In this document: one piece after another, positions 41,588 to 49,789 of the stretch | Layout: each line of letters opens with the position of its first letter | How positions within the stretch are numbered: the first letter of the stretch is position 1 | Notes under the pieces: model-generated | Database searches by the model: none | Told to the model about the DNA's origin: nothing | Seen by the model: the letters and a program-made list of their open reading frames with translations, nothing else | Translations under genes and position numbers: made by a program | Assembly: GCA_964519345.1 (NCBI GenBank) | Contig: CAZFKX010000018.1 | Coordinates: 29,250-93,249 of the forward strand | DNA from: Persephonella sp964519345 | GTDB lineage: Bacteria; Aquificota; Aquificia; Aquificales; Hydrogenothermaceae | Direction: 5' to 3' | Length of the DNA: 64,000 nucleotides

Positions 41588-42326
41588 CTAATTTCATCTC
41601 CTTTAAATCTTTATTCTCCTCTTTTGCTTTCTTTTCTATATATTGAAATCTGCTTATTGTTCTGTCTATAGAGTTGTGCAGAGCCTGTTCAGGATCTACA
41701 CCATACATTCTTGCAAGATTTGTAACAGCAATAAGCAGATCCCCTATCTCATGCTCTATCTCCTTATCAGTTTTTGCATTTTTAAGTTCATTAAGTTCTT
41801 CCAAAACTTTCTCAATTACATCTTCAGGATTTTTCCAGTCAAAACCAACCTTTGACATTCTTTTCTGAACTTTTACAGCTCTTATCAATGCAGGCATCCT
41901 TTTAGGTATCCCTTCAAGAACCGACTCTCTTTCCTTCTCCTTCTCTTTTATCGTTTCCCATTTTTTTAAATGATCCTCTCCTTCAAGCTGAGAATAATCA
42001 ATATCTCCAAAAACATGTGGATGTCTTCTTACCAATTTATCTTTTAAACTCTCAAGGACATCGTTTATATCAAAACTTCCCGTATCCTTTTTGATCTGGG
42101 AATGAAAAACAACTTGAAGCAAAAGATCCCCAAGTTCTTCCAACATTGCTTTGTCATCATCAGATTCTATAGCTTCAAAAAGCTCATATGCTTCTTCAAT
42201 AAGATTGTTCTTTATGGACTGGTTTGTCTGTTCTTTATCCCATGGACACTCTCTCCTGAGCTTTTCTACAATATCAACAACCTCCTGAAAGATCTTTCCT
42301 TCCTTTCTGCATTCTGTCTTTCCCAT
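41541..42326 (-). CDS. mazG: Nucleoside triphosphate pyrophosphohydrolase MazG
   Basis: Hydrolyses NTPs to NMP and pyrophosphate. The 261-residue protein has two MazG domains: an N-terminal one with CPWDKEQTNQSI (about 26-37) and EEAYELFEAIE...EELGDLL, and a C-terminal one with EIGDLLIAVTNLARMYGVDPEQAL (about 206-230). GGAGG lies 5 bases before the ATG at 42326; a longer frame from 42356 would contain it. It is divergent from upp across 60 bases. Confidence 0.93.
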   Translation of the reverse strand: MGKTECRKEGKIFQEVVDIVEKLRRECPWDKEQTNQSIKNNLIEEAYELFEAIESDDDKAMLEELGDLLLQVVFHSQIKKDTGSFDINDVLESLKDKLVRRHPHVFGDIDYSQLEGEDHLKKWETIKEKEKERESVLEGIPKRMPALIRAVKVQKRMSKVGFDWKNPEDVIEKVLEELNELKNAKTDKEIEHEIGDLLIAVTNLARMYGVDPEQALHNSIDRTISRFQYIEKKAKEENKDLKEMKLDDMEQLWQEAKSKGL

Positions 42327-42386
42327 ACAGACCTCCCTTAATGATAAAATATTCAAATCTCTATAATATATGTAAAAGGTGGAAAA

Positions 42387-43013
42387 ATGGAAAATATTAT
42401 TAATGTGAAAAACCCTGCATTAACCAATATAGTAACAAAATTGAGAAATATGAATACTAACAGCTATCTTTTCAGAAAGTATGTATCTGAAGCAGGCAGG
42501 ATTCTGCTTTTAGAAGCATTAAAGGATGAAAAACTGCTGAATAAAAAAATAAAAATATGGATCGGAGAATATGAATTTCCAGAGATTGATGAAGAGAAAT
42601 ACGTTTTTATACCCATAATGAGAGCTGGATTGCCTATGCTTGATGGTGTTTTTGAGGTTTTGAAAAATGCAAAAGCTGGCTTTCTAGCCATAAAAAGGGA
42701 TGAAAAAACACTTGAAAGCACTCTTTACTACGAAAGGATACCTCCACTTTATGGAAAAATTGCGGTAATTCTTGATCCAATGGTAGCAACCGGTGGATCG
42801 CTTGATTATGCTGTAAAAGTTGTTAAGGATAAAAGTCCTGACAAAATTATATCTTTGAATATTATTGGAGCACGAGAAGGCTTGAAAAGGATTTCTGACA
42901 ATCACCCATATATTAAGGTTTTTATAGCCCAGATTGATGAAAAACTGAATGATAAAGGGTATATAATTCCTGGAATCGGCGATGCTGGCGATAGAGCATT
43001 TAATACAGAATGA
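42387..43013 (+). CDS. upp: Uracil phosphoribosyltransferase
   Basis: Salvages uracil to UMP with PRPP. The 208-residue protein has PIMRAGLPMLDGV (about 76-88), the PRPP loop VILDPMVATGGSLDYA (about 127-142) and the C-terminal uracil-binding PGIGDAGDRAFNT (about 195-207). AGGTGG lies before the ATG, and TATAAT at 42362-42367 is a possible -10. Its stop overlaps the next gene by 4 bases. Confidence 0.95.
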   Translation: MENIINVKNPALTNIVTKLRNMNTNSYLFRKYVSEAGRILLLEALKDEKLLNKKIKIWIGEYEFPEIDEEKYVFIPIMRAGLPMLDGVFEVLKNAKAGFLAIKRDEKTLESTLYYERIPPLYGKIAVILDPMVATGGSLDYAVKVVKDKSPDKIISLNIIGAREGLKRISDNHPYIKVFIAQIDEKLNDKGYIIPGIGDAGDRAFNTE

Positions 43014-43618
43014 TGGAAATAGCTGAAGACATAGCATTCGGGCTTTTTTTAGGAATAGCTGCAGCTGTTTCACCAGGTGCACTTCTTGCTCTACTAATAT
43101 CAGAAACATTAAGAGGAAATATAAAAAATGGTGTTCTTGTTTCTCTCTCACCTATTATTACAGATCTTCCTATTCTTTTTATATCTATATACATACTTAA
43201 AAAAATAGAAAATTTTACAGTATTAATTGGAACTATATCAGCAACAGGGGGAATAATTCTTTTTTATCTTGGGATAAAAAATTTTACAGGGAGATACTCT
43301 CATATATCTACGGATCTGCACGGTTCATTTTTAAAAGGAATTATCATCAATATATTAAACCCATATACATATCTTTTTTGGTTTTTTATTGGTGCACCTT
43401 ACATATCCGAAAAGGAATTTATAGAATCTACAGCCTTTGTTGTCTCCTTCTTCGTTGGTATTACAGGGAGTATGATACTTATAGCTTTCTTTGTAGAAAA
43501 AATAAAAATATTTATTGAAAGCAGGTATTATAATTACCTGTTGAAATTTATAGGTTTTCTCTTTATCATCTTTGGAGTACTGCTTATAAAAAACAGCATA
43601 AAATATTTGGGACTTTAA
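43010..43618 (+). CDS. LysE-family exporter
   Basis: A 202-residue inner-membrane protein with about six helices and the LysE/RhtB pattern AAAVSPGALLALLISETLRGN (about 20-40) and NPYTYLFWFFIGAPY (about 117-131, the usual NP motif). LysE proteins export amino acids or other small solutes. The ATG-ATG start overlaps the upp stop. The substrate cannot be predicted. Confidence 0.88.
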   Translation: MMEIAEDIAFGLFLGIAAAVSPGALLALLISETLRGNIKNGVLVSLSPIITDLPILFISIYILKKIENFTVLIGTISATGGIILFYLGIKNFTGRYSHISTDLHGSFLKGIIINILNPYTYLFWFFIGAPYISEKEFIESTAFVVSFFVGITGSMILIAFFVEKIKIFIESRYYNYLLKFIGFLFIIFGVLLIKNSIKYLGL

Positions 43619-43619
43619 G

Positions 43620-44483
43620 ATGGAAATTCTTGTTACAGGTGGAACAGGATTCGTAGGTAGGTATATAGTTGGCGAGCTGTCAAAAAATTTTCAAGTAATT
43701 ATTCCAACAAGAGATATAAAAAGAGGAGAGAGCATTTTTACACAGTCGGATTACTTTAAAAACATTAAAATTATCCATTTTCAGGAAGATCTTGATCATA
43801 TTGTAAAAAAATACAGACCTCAGATCATAATAAATCTTCTCGGAATCCTTTATGAGAGAAAAAAAGAAGATATAACCTTTGAAAAAGTTCATTTTGAGTA
43901 CACAAAAAAACTTGTTGATGCCGCTTCAGATATTGATACAAAACTTTTTGTTCAGATGTCCGCACTTGGAGCTGATCCGAGAAGCAAAAGCAGATATCAA
44001 AGGACAAAAGGAGTTGCTGAAGAATATATAAGATCTTCAAATATAAACTATATAATCCACAGACCGTCAATAATTATGGGGAAAGAACAGAAATTATTTG
44101 AGGACATGAAAAAGTTCGGCAGATTAATGCCTATTTTTTTCGCACCTGAAGGAAAAGTTCAACCTGTTCATATACTTGATGTCAGAGATAGTTTTTTAAG
44201 ATCTTTAAATGAAAAGAACGAAATATACGAGCTGTGTGGAGACAGAATCGTAACATTTAAAGAACTTTTTGAGTTTGCTTTAGATTATGTAGGGTATAAA
44301 AGACCGATAATACAGATGCCTAAGATATTTTTTAAATTTATGCTTCCGTTTTTCAGCCTGCTTCCAGAACCTCCCATGACAAAAGACCAGTACTATATGC
44401 TTCAAAAAGATAATATATGCTCAGGAAAATACAGAGGAGTAAAAGAGCTTCTTGGAAAAATTAGAAACCCATTTGAATTTTAG
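43620..44483 (+). CDS. NAD(P)-binding protein, NDUFA9/atypical SDR-like
   Basis: A 287-residue Rossmann protein with the dinucleotide motif TGGTGFVGRYIVGEL (6-20), INLLGILYE, and SALGADPRSKSRYQRTKGVAEEYI (about 119-142), the block shared by complex I NDUFA9-like bacterial proteins. It probably acts as an NAD(P)-dependent sensor or sugar/quinone-related reductase. It is one base after the LysE-family gene and one base before the next. Confidence 0.85.
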   Translation: MEILVTGGTGFVGRYIVGELSKNFQVIIPTRDIKRGESIFTQSDYFKNIKIIHFQEDLDHIVKKYRPQIIINLLGILYERKKEDITFEKVHFEYTKKLVDAASDIDTKLFVQMSALGADPRSKSRYQRTKGVAEEYIRSSNINYIIHRPSIIMGKEQKLFEDMKKFGRLMPIFFAPEGKVQPVHILDVRDSFLRSLNEKNEIYELCGDRIVTFKELFEFALDYVGYKRPIIQMPKIFFKFMLPFFSLLPEPPMTKDQYYMLQKDNICSGKYRGVKELLGKIRNPFEF

Positions 44484-44484
44484 C

Positions 44485-44793
44485 ATGTTTTACTTCAGAA
44501 CGTATCTATATGGTTTTTTTATATGGTTTATTACGGTTATAGCTGTGGGATTTGTAATAACAAATACGCAGTTTGAATGGAGCAGGGAGTACTTTAGAGT
44601 TGTTTTTTCAAAAAACTCTAAAATTGTTGTTAATAACAGCATCCTTTTTGTATTCTTAATTAATTTTATAATTATTACGATATATTTTAAAAGGAGATTT
44701 AAAGAGAGCCTGAAAAAATCAATGATCAGAGCATTGATTTTTAACAGTATTGTTACTGTTTTTTTCTTCGGTAATTGTATATTTGGGAGATAA
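44485..44793 (+). CDS. Small unknown membrane protein
   Basis: A 102-residue protein with hydrophobic helices near 6-27, 50-68 and 83-98 and basic patches between. It lies one base after the NDUFA9-like stop and two bases before the ExeA-like gene. No good Shine-Dalgarno precedes the ATG at 44485; a TTG at 44452 would add 11 residues and overlap the previous gene. I do not recognise the family. Confidence 0.6.
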   Translation: MFYFRTYLYGFFIWFITVIAVGFVITNTQFEWSREYFRVVFSKNSKIVVNNSILFVFLINFIIITIYFKRRFKESLKKSMIRALIFNSIVTVFFFGNCIFGR

Positions 44794-44795
44794 GT

Positions 44796-46178
44796 ATGGA
44801 AAATTTTTTCAAATTCTTTGGACTAAAAGACGATCCGTTCAGAGTAACACCTGATATAGAATATTTTTACATGTCTCAGGCACACAGGGATGTCTTAGAC
44901 GCTCTCGAGTATCTTTACCATACAGGAGAGGGATTCGCTGTTATCATAGGAGAACCGGGAACAGGAAAGACAACAACAGTAAAAAAATTTTTAGCCAATC
45001 ATCCTTATGAAATCTTATATGCATACATAATATTTCCAAGTTTCTATCCTCTTGAGATGCTTAGAGCTATACTAAGAGAATTTGGAGTAAAAACATCCCC
45101 AGATGAAGCTGAGAGCGATCTTTTTGCAAAGCTAAAAGAGTTCCTCACCAGCAAAAAAGAGGAAGGTCATAAAGTTTTTATAATAGTTGACGAGGCACAG
45201 AATCTTCCTACTGAAACCATGGAAGAACTCAGAATACTATCAAACCTTGAGACAAACAGAGAAAAACTTCTTCAGATAGTTCTGACAGGTCAGACCGAAT
45301 TAGAGAAAAAGATAAATATGCCTGAACTAAAGCAGTTAAAAGAAAGAATAACCGTTACAGCAAAACTGAGAAATCTGGACTTTAACGAAACTGTTGACTA
45401 CATAAGATATAAACTTGAAAAAGCAGGAAATCCAAAAATCCATATTCCATGGTATATCTACAGGCTTATATTCAGACATTCCCAGGGCAATTTCAGAAAG
45501 ATAAACCTTATAATGAGAAGAACGCTTATGGCAGCATATGTTGATGAGAGCAAAAAAATAAAATATAAACATCTTAAGGAAGCATTAAAAACACTTGGAT
45601 TCTATGAGGAATCAAAAGAGAAAAAAAAGCTTAAATATCTTGCTCTGGCTTCGGTTATTCTTGCTATACTTCTTGGGCTAACAGGAATATTCTCATGGTT
45701 TTTATATGCGATAGCAACGGGAGAAAAAAAGTTAGAACCAGAAGCATCGCAAAAAAGTCCACCAGCTAAGAGTACAAATATTCAAGAAAAAAAAGAAATT
45801 ATTAAAAAATACTCCCATAAACCTTTAAAACCTGAGGAACAGATAAAAGAGTTTATAAAAAGATGGAAAAACTCCTGGGAAACACAGGACTTCTTGAGAT
45901 ATATATCATATTACTGTAAAGATTTTAGATGGGCTGGCGGTGGCATTGAAAAATGGGAAAAGTACAAAAGAAAAACAATACTGAATAAAAAGTTCATAAA
46001 AATCTATATAAACGATATAAAGATCAGAAAAATAAAAGAAAACAGATGGGAAATCATATTCAAACAGGAGTATTTTTCAGATAAAATAGATGATGTCACT
46101 TTAAAAAAACTTATTGTGATCAAAAATAATGGAAAATACTGTATAAAAGAAGAAAGAACAATCAGGAGGATTAGGTGA
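44796..46178 (+). CDS. ExeA/GspA-like AAA ATPase with TM helix and C-terminal NTF2-like domain
   Basis: A 460-residue protein. Residues 1-270 are an ExeA-type AAA+ domain beginning FFGLKDDPFRVTPD with Walker A GEPGTGKTT (52-60) and Walker B FIIVDEAQ (128-135). A single transmembrane helix follows (about 279-305), then a Lys/Pro-rich linker and a C-terminal NTF2-like domain (about 348-460, KEFIKRWKNSWETQDFLRYISYY). The same type of domain ends the next gene. ExeA works with peptidoglycan to place the type II secretin. GGGAGA lies 5 bases before the ATG at 44796. Its stop overlaps the next start (GTGA). Confidence 0.85.
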   Translation: MENFFKFFGLKDDPFRVTPDIEYFYMSQAHRDVLDALEYLYHTGEGFAVIIGEPGTGKTTTVKKFLANHPYEILYAYIIFPSFYPLEMLRAILREFGVKTSPDEAESDLFAKLKEFLTSKKEEGHKVFIIVDEAQNLPTETMEELRILSNLETNREKLLQIVLTGQTELEKKINMPELKQLKERITVTAKLRNLDFNETVDYIRYKLEKAGNPKIHIPWYIYRLIFRHSQGNFRKINLIMRRTLMAAYVDESKKIKYKHLKEALKTLGFYEESKEKKKLKYLALASVILAILLGLTGIFSWFLYAIATGEKKLEPEASQKSPPAKSTNIQEKKEIIKKYSHKPLKPEEQIKEFIKRWKNSWETQDFLRYISYYCKDFRWAGGGIEKWEKYKRKTILNKKFIKIYINDIKIRKIKENRWEIIFKQEYFSDKIDDVTLKKLIVIKNNGKYCIKEERTIRRIR

Positions 46179-47260
46179 GATATCTGAGGGCTATAATAAC
46201 AATAATAACTGCAGTGGTACTGAGTTCTACCTGCTATGCTTCTCAACCAACGATAGAAAATGTTCTAAGACAGCTTGAAGAAAAGAATATTGATAAGGCC
46301 GAGGAACTTGCAAGACAGCTTCCATACGAGGAAAGAATAAAACTGAATATAATCCTACTTCTTCAAGAAGGAAGAAAAGCAGAGGCGCAAAAACTGTTCT
46401 CAAAAATATCAGAAAAAAATAAAGGCATTCTCGAAAATGTTATATACATTCCGGAAGGTAGTTATGCTGTCGTTGTGAGCAAAAGCAGGCAGAAACTAAA
46501 GGTTGTAAGGTTTGTAAACGACCTTCCTGTTGAGGTTGTTGAGCTAAGATCCATAACAGGAAAAAGACCTGGAGATAAGCTTAAAGAAGGAGATCAAAGA
46601 ACCCCAAACGGTGTTTACTTTCCAGTGAAGTACCTTACAAAGCTTGCACCAATGTACGGTATTGGAGCTTTTCCTTTAAACTATCCAAACATACTTGACA
46701 GAAAATTTTTAAACAAAACAGGAAACGGCATATGGATTCACGCTTCAGATAAACCTGACAGACCAAGTTTTAGTTCAAACGGATGTGTAGTTCTTAATAA
46801 TAGAGATTTTAACAGATTAAAAAAATTTATAAAGCTAAAAGAGACACCTGTTGTTATAGTTGAAGATTTTGAATATACAGATGCAGGATCTTTTAAAGAA
46901 AAACAGATGGCCCTTATTTACTTTGTCTATCAGTGGAAAAGAGCATGGGAAGAAACGGCAAACGGGAATCTTGACAATTACTTCTTCCTTTACTCTGAAA
47001 GATTTGTCTCAAAAAAAGGTAATAAACGGCAGTGGATGAGATACAAAAGAAGAATTTCAAAGCTGAAAGACTGGATAAAGATAGATATTAAAAATCTATC
47101 TATCCTTAAAGATGGAAGAATGCTTGATTTTGGAAACATATATGTTGCTACATTTGATATGAACTACAGATCAAACAATTACAATTTTAAAGGTAAAAAA
47201 ATACTCTATATTATCAGGGAAGAAGGAAAATGGAAGATCTTAGCAGAAGAAACTTTATAA
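46175..47260 (+). CDS. L,D-transpeptidase/carboxypeptidase, Csd6-like
   Basis: A periplasmic YkuD-fold enzyme of 361 residues. A signal peptide (about 1-22) is followed by a short helical region and the catalytic domain ending in IHASDKPDRPSFSSNGC (H189, C205 approximately). A C-terminal NTF2-like domain (about 250-361) carries KRAWEETANGNLDNYFFLYS. In Helicobacter, Csd6 has this same domain order and trims tetrapeptides to tripeptides, shaping the cell. The GTG start is 5 bases after GGAGG and overlaps the ExeA-like stop by 4 bases. Confidence 0.87.
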   Translation: MRYLRAIITIITAVVLSSTCYASQPTIENVLRQLEEKNIDKAEELARQLPYEERIKLNIILLLQEGRKAEAQKLFSKISEKNKGILENVIYIPEGSYAVVVSKSRQKLKVVRFVNDLPVEVVELRSITGKRPGDKLKEGDQRTPNGVYFPVKYLTKLAPMYGIGAFPLNYPNILDRKFLNKTGNGIWIHASDKPDRPSFSSNGCVVLNNRDFNRLKKFIKLKETPVVIVEDFEYTDAGSFKEKQMALIYFVYQWKRAWEETANGNLDNYFFLYSERFVSKKGNKRQWMRYKRRISKLKDWIKIDIKNLSILKDGRMLDFGNIYVATFDMNYRSNNYNFKGKKILYIIREEGKWKILAEETL

Positions 47261-48318
47261 AGCTAACTGGATCCTCACTTCTATTAATTTCTTTAAATCC
47301 AGACGATGTTTTTGCAAAACATAGCAACAAATTACATTTTAAGCTCCCTCCTAAACCCTTCCAGTACTATATAAAAGAAGGAAAAGAAAAGGGAGGTAGA
47401 GTCCTTATTATTGGAGGTATTCATGGAAACGAGCCAGGTGCATATAAAGCTGCAGATATTCTAATGGACATAGATGTAAAAAAAGGATCAGTTGCCGTTC
47501 TTCCAAGAACAAACTTTGTTTCTGTTCTGGCAAATGTTAGAGGATACAACGGAGATATGAACAGAAAATTTCACAGGGTAAAAAAGAAAGATCCAGATTA
47601 TCAGTATGTAATGTATATAAAGGAGTTTATAAAAGATTTTAAACCTGATGTTGTTTTATCACTTCACGATGGTTACGGTTTCCATATAAAAAATAAAAGA
47701 CATTGGGGGCAGTGTATAGTTATTGACGCTGTTAGCTATAAAGGCTATCCTCTCTACAGTACAGCAAAATACGTTGCAGATAAGGTGAACCGCCAGATAG
47801 ATAAAAAAAACTGGAAAATACCTATACATAACACAGACACATTCAATAGGCATACAAAATACAAAGAACAGAGAAAATCCCTTACTTATTACGTTCTCTC
47901 AAAATGTAATATACCTGCCTTTTGTTTAGAAGCATCAAAACAACTGCCCGATCTTGAGACAAAAACGAAAATGCATCTTATGATGATAAAAGAATTTCTC
48001 CACATTTTTAATGTAGAGTTTTCTCCTTCCATAGATTATGTTTTATCTAATCTAAAATCATTTATAAATCAAAGAAGATCATACTCTGTAAGACTAAATA
48101 TAAACGGAAAAATAGAAATTCTGAACAGATCTAAATCTATAAAAGTTCCCTCTGGAAGCAGAATAAAATTTGAGTCTGTCTATGGAAACAGAGGGAGTTT
48201 TATAATACCAGAAGGCGTTAATCTCAATTATTCCGGCTTTTATTACTCCAAGAATATAAGATTTTTCCTTAAGGATGATTATAAAAGGATATTTACATTA
48301 AAATTCATAAAGATTTAA
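47230..48318 (+). CDS. M99/M14-like peptidoglycan carboxypeptidase, Csd4-like, with Tat signal
   Basis: A 362-residue zinc peptidase. A twin-arginine signal (SRRNFIK, 5-11) leads the protein. Zinc ligands are likely H65 and E68 (GIHGNEPGA) and H146 (LSLHDGYGFH); E234 in CLEASKQ is the likely catalytic Glu. The H65/E68-H146 spacing nearly equals Csd4's Q46/E49-H128. A beta-rich C-terminal section (about 265-362) resembles M99's extra domains. Csd4 (Pgp1 in Campylobacter) removes the third residue from tripeptides. It overlaps the Csd6-like gene by 31 bases and the next minus-strand gene by 4. Confidence 0.83.
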   Translation: MEDLSRRNFIKLTGSSLLLISLNPDDVFAKHSNKLHFKLPPKPFQYYIKEGKEKGGRVLIIGGIHGNEPGAYKAADILMDIDVKKGSVAVLPRTNFVSVLANVRGYNGDMNRKFHRVKKKDPDYQYVMYIKEFIKDFKPDVVLSLHDGYGFHIKNKRHWGQCIVIDAVSYKGYPLYSTAKYVADKVNRQIDKKNWKIPIHNTDTFNRHTKYKEQRKSLTYYVLSKCNIPAFCLEASKQLPDLETKTKMHLMMIKEFLHIFNVEFSPSIDYVLSNLKSFINQRRSYSVRLNINGKIEILNRSKSIKVPSGSRIKFESVYGNRGSFIIPEGVNLNYSGFYYSKNIRFFLKDDYKRIFTLKFIKI

Positions 48319-49724
48319 TGTTTTCTCGGTTTTATACCAACTGTTACGTACCTTGTTGATCTGTTTATTTTCATCTCTATAAGCGTTGTGGTGTTAGGAT
48401 AGAAAAGAGAAGGTTTCTGATTAACAATCTGTCCATCTTTTGTTTTTATAAGTATGATATTTTTTAATTTTTCAGTTTCATAATATATACCCTGATCAAC
48501 ACGTGGAACATATATTCTCATACTCAGAACTATGTCAGAACCTAAGGAATAAAAACAATTTTTAATCTCCTTTTTCAGCCTGTTTATACCGACAATAAAT
48601 CTCCTGAAACTTGGATCAGTAGAGTTGTTGTGAAATTCGTCTGTTATAAGCTCATGGAATTTTCTACTCCAGTTTTCTTCTTCCTTAGATAAATTTCTCT
48701 TTATATACTCTCCATTTTTTACATACCTTTTATTCAGCCTGTATATAAAAAACTCTATAGTGTAATCCTTTACAGGAACGTTATGATCATCAACAGCCCT
48801 GATTATAAACTGCTGATATATCTCCTTATTTATAAATGTATTTTGTGTGATTTTTTTTAGTTCCTCTTTAAATTTTCCATACTCATCTGGATCTTTTATT
48901 TTTAATGCCTTTAATATAAGCCTGCCTATCTGCGATCTTTTATTAGGTCTTATATCATCAACTATTGATCCGTGATCATAATTTTTTAAAACAGCAAAAG
49001 CTGTATCATATCTGTAGTTTTTAATATAGATATCAACCGGTCTGCCCTCTTTAGAAAAATCAAGTATGAATTTTACTGGATTCAGATTTGTTCCTGAAAC
49101 AACAACTGTTCCATCTGTTCCTTTTTTGTTTGCCAGTTTTCTTAAACCACCATAACCCTTGTTCCCTACAAATATAAATGTCTGGATCTGATTTCTATTG
49201 TAGTAAGGCTTTTCCACAAGAAGATCCCTATGAGCCAGATTCCATTGATAAGGACTTGCAAGTTCAAGACCGTTTAAAAGCCTTCTTCCAACTTCAAACA
49301 TATCTCCAAACTTATATCTTCCCTTAAATACCATTCCTAAAAGCGACTTTCCATAGTGCGCAAGAGGCGATCCAAAATTAGCAGGTGCGAGCATTATGAT
49401 CTTTTTTACAGGACATTTATCAATACGATCTTTATAATACTCAGCTATAAAATGCCTTATAACAAGACCTCCAGTAGAATGAACGATAACATTTAGATTA
49501 ACAAGCCTGTTTCCATCTTTATCTATAAAACCTTTTTCCTTAAATCTGTCATAAAGTCCATCTATAATGTCCTCATAAGTAACGTTATCTTCCCTTGATT
49601 CATAATCTGCATAATATATTGTATCAACGGTTCCAATACCGTTTTTTATTAGAAAGGTTTTAAGATCTTTAAAGCTTTCCGAACAATCACTCCATCCATG
49701 AAGGATAAGGGTTATCTCTTTCAT
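48315..49724 (-). CDS. Alpha/beta hydrolase (lipase/esterase-like)
   Basis: A 469-residue protein. The N-terminal half is an alpha/beta hydrolase with ITLILHGWSD (about 4-13, oxyanion loop) and the nucleophile elbow VIVHSTGG (S83), preceding LAPANFGSP. The C-terminal half (about 290-469) is unrelated and of unknown function. No signal peptide is seen. I chose the ATG at 49724 because GGAGG lies 9 bases upstream; a longer frame from 49754 contains it. A substrate cannot be named. Confidence 0.78.
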   Translation of the reverse strand: MKEITLILHGWSDCSESFKDLKTFLIKNGIGTVDTIYYADYESREDNVTYEDIIDGLYDRFKEKGFIDKDGNRLVNLNVIVHSTGGLVIRHFIAEYYKDRIDKCPVKKIIMLAPANFGSPLAHYGKSLLGMVFKGRYKFGDMFEVGRRLLNGLELASPYQWNLAHRDLLVEKPYYNRNQIQTFIFVGNKGYGGLRKLANKKGTDGTVVVSGTNLNPVKFILDFSKEGRPVDIYIKNYRYDTAFAVLKNYDHGSIVDDIRPNKRSQIGRLILKALKIKDPDEYGKFKEELKKITQNTFINKEIYQQFIIRAVDDHNVPVKDYTIEFFIYRLNKRYVKNGEYIKRNLSKEEENWSRKFHELITDEFHNNSTDPSFRRFIVGINRLKKEIKNCFYSLGSDIVLSMRIYVPRVDQGIYYETEKLKNIILIKTKDGQIVNQKPSLFYPNTTTLIEMKINRSTRYVTVGIKPRKH

Positions 49725-49789
49725 TACTCCCTCCCCCATATACATAAATTTCATATCCCATTAACAACTTGTCAATATAAAGCTGTTTT

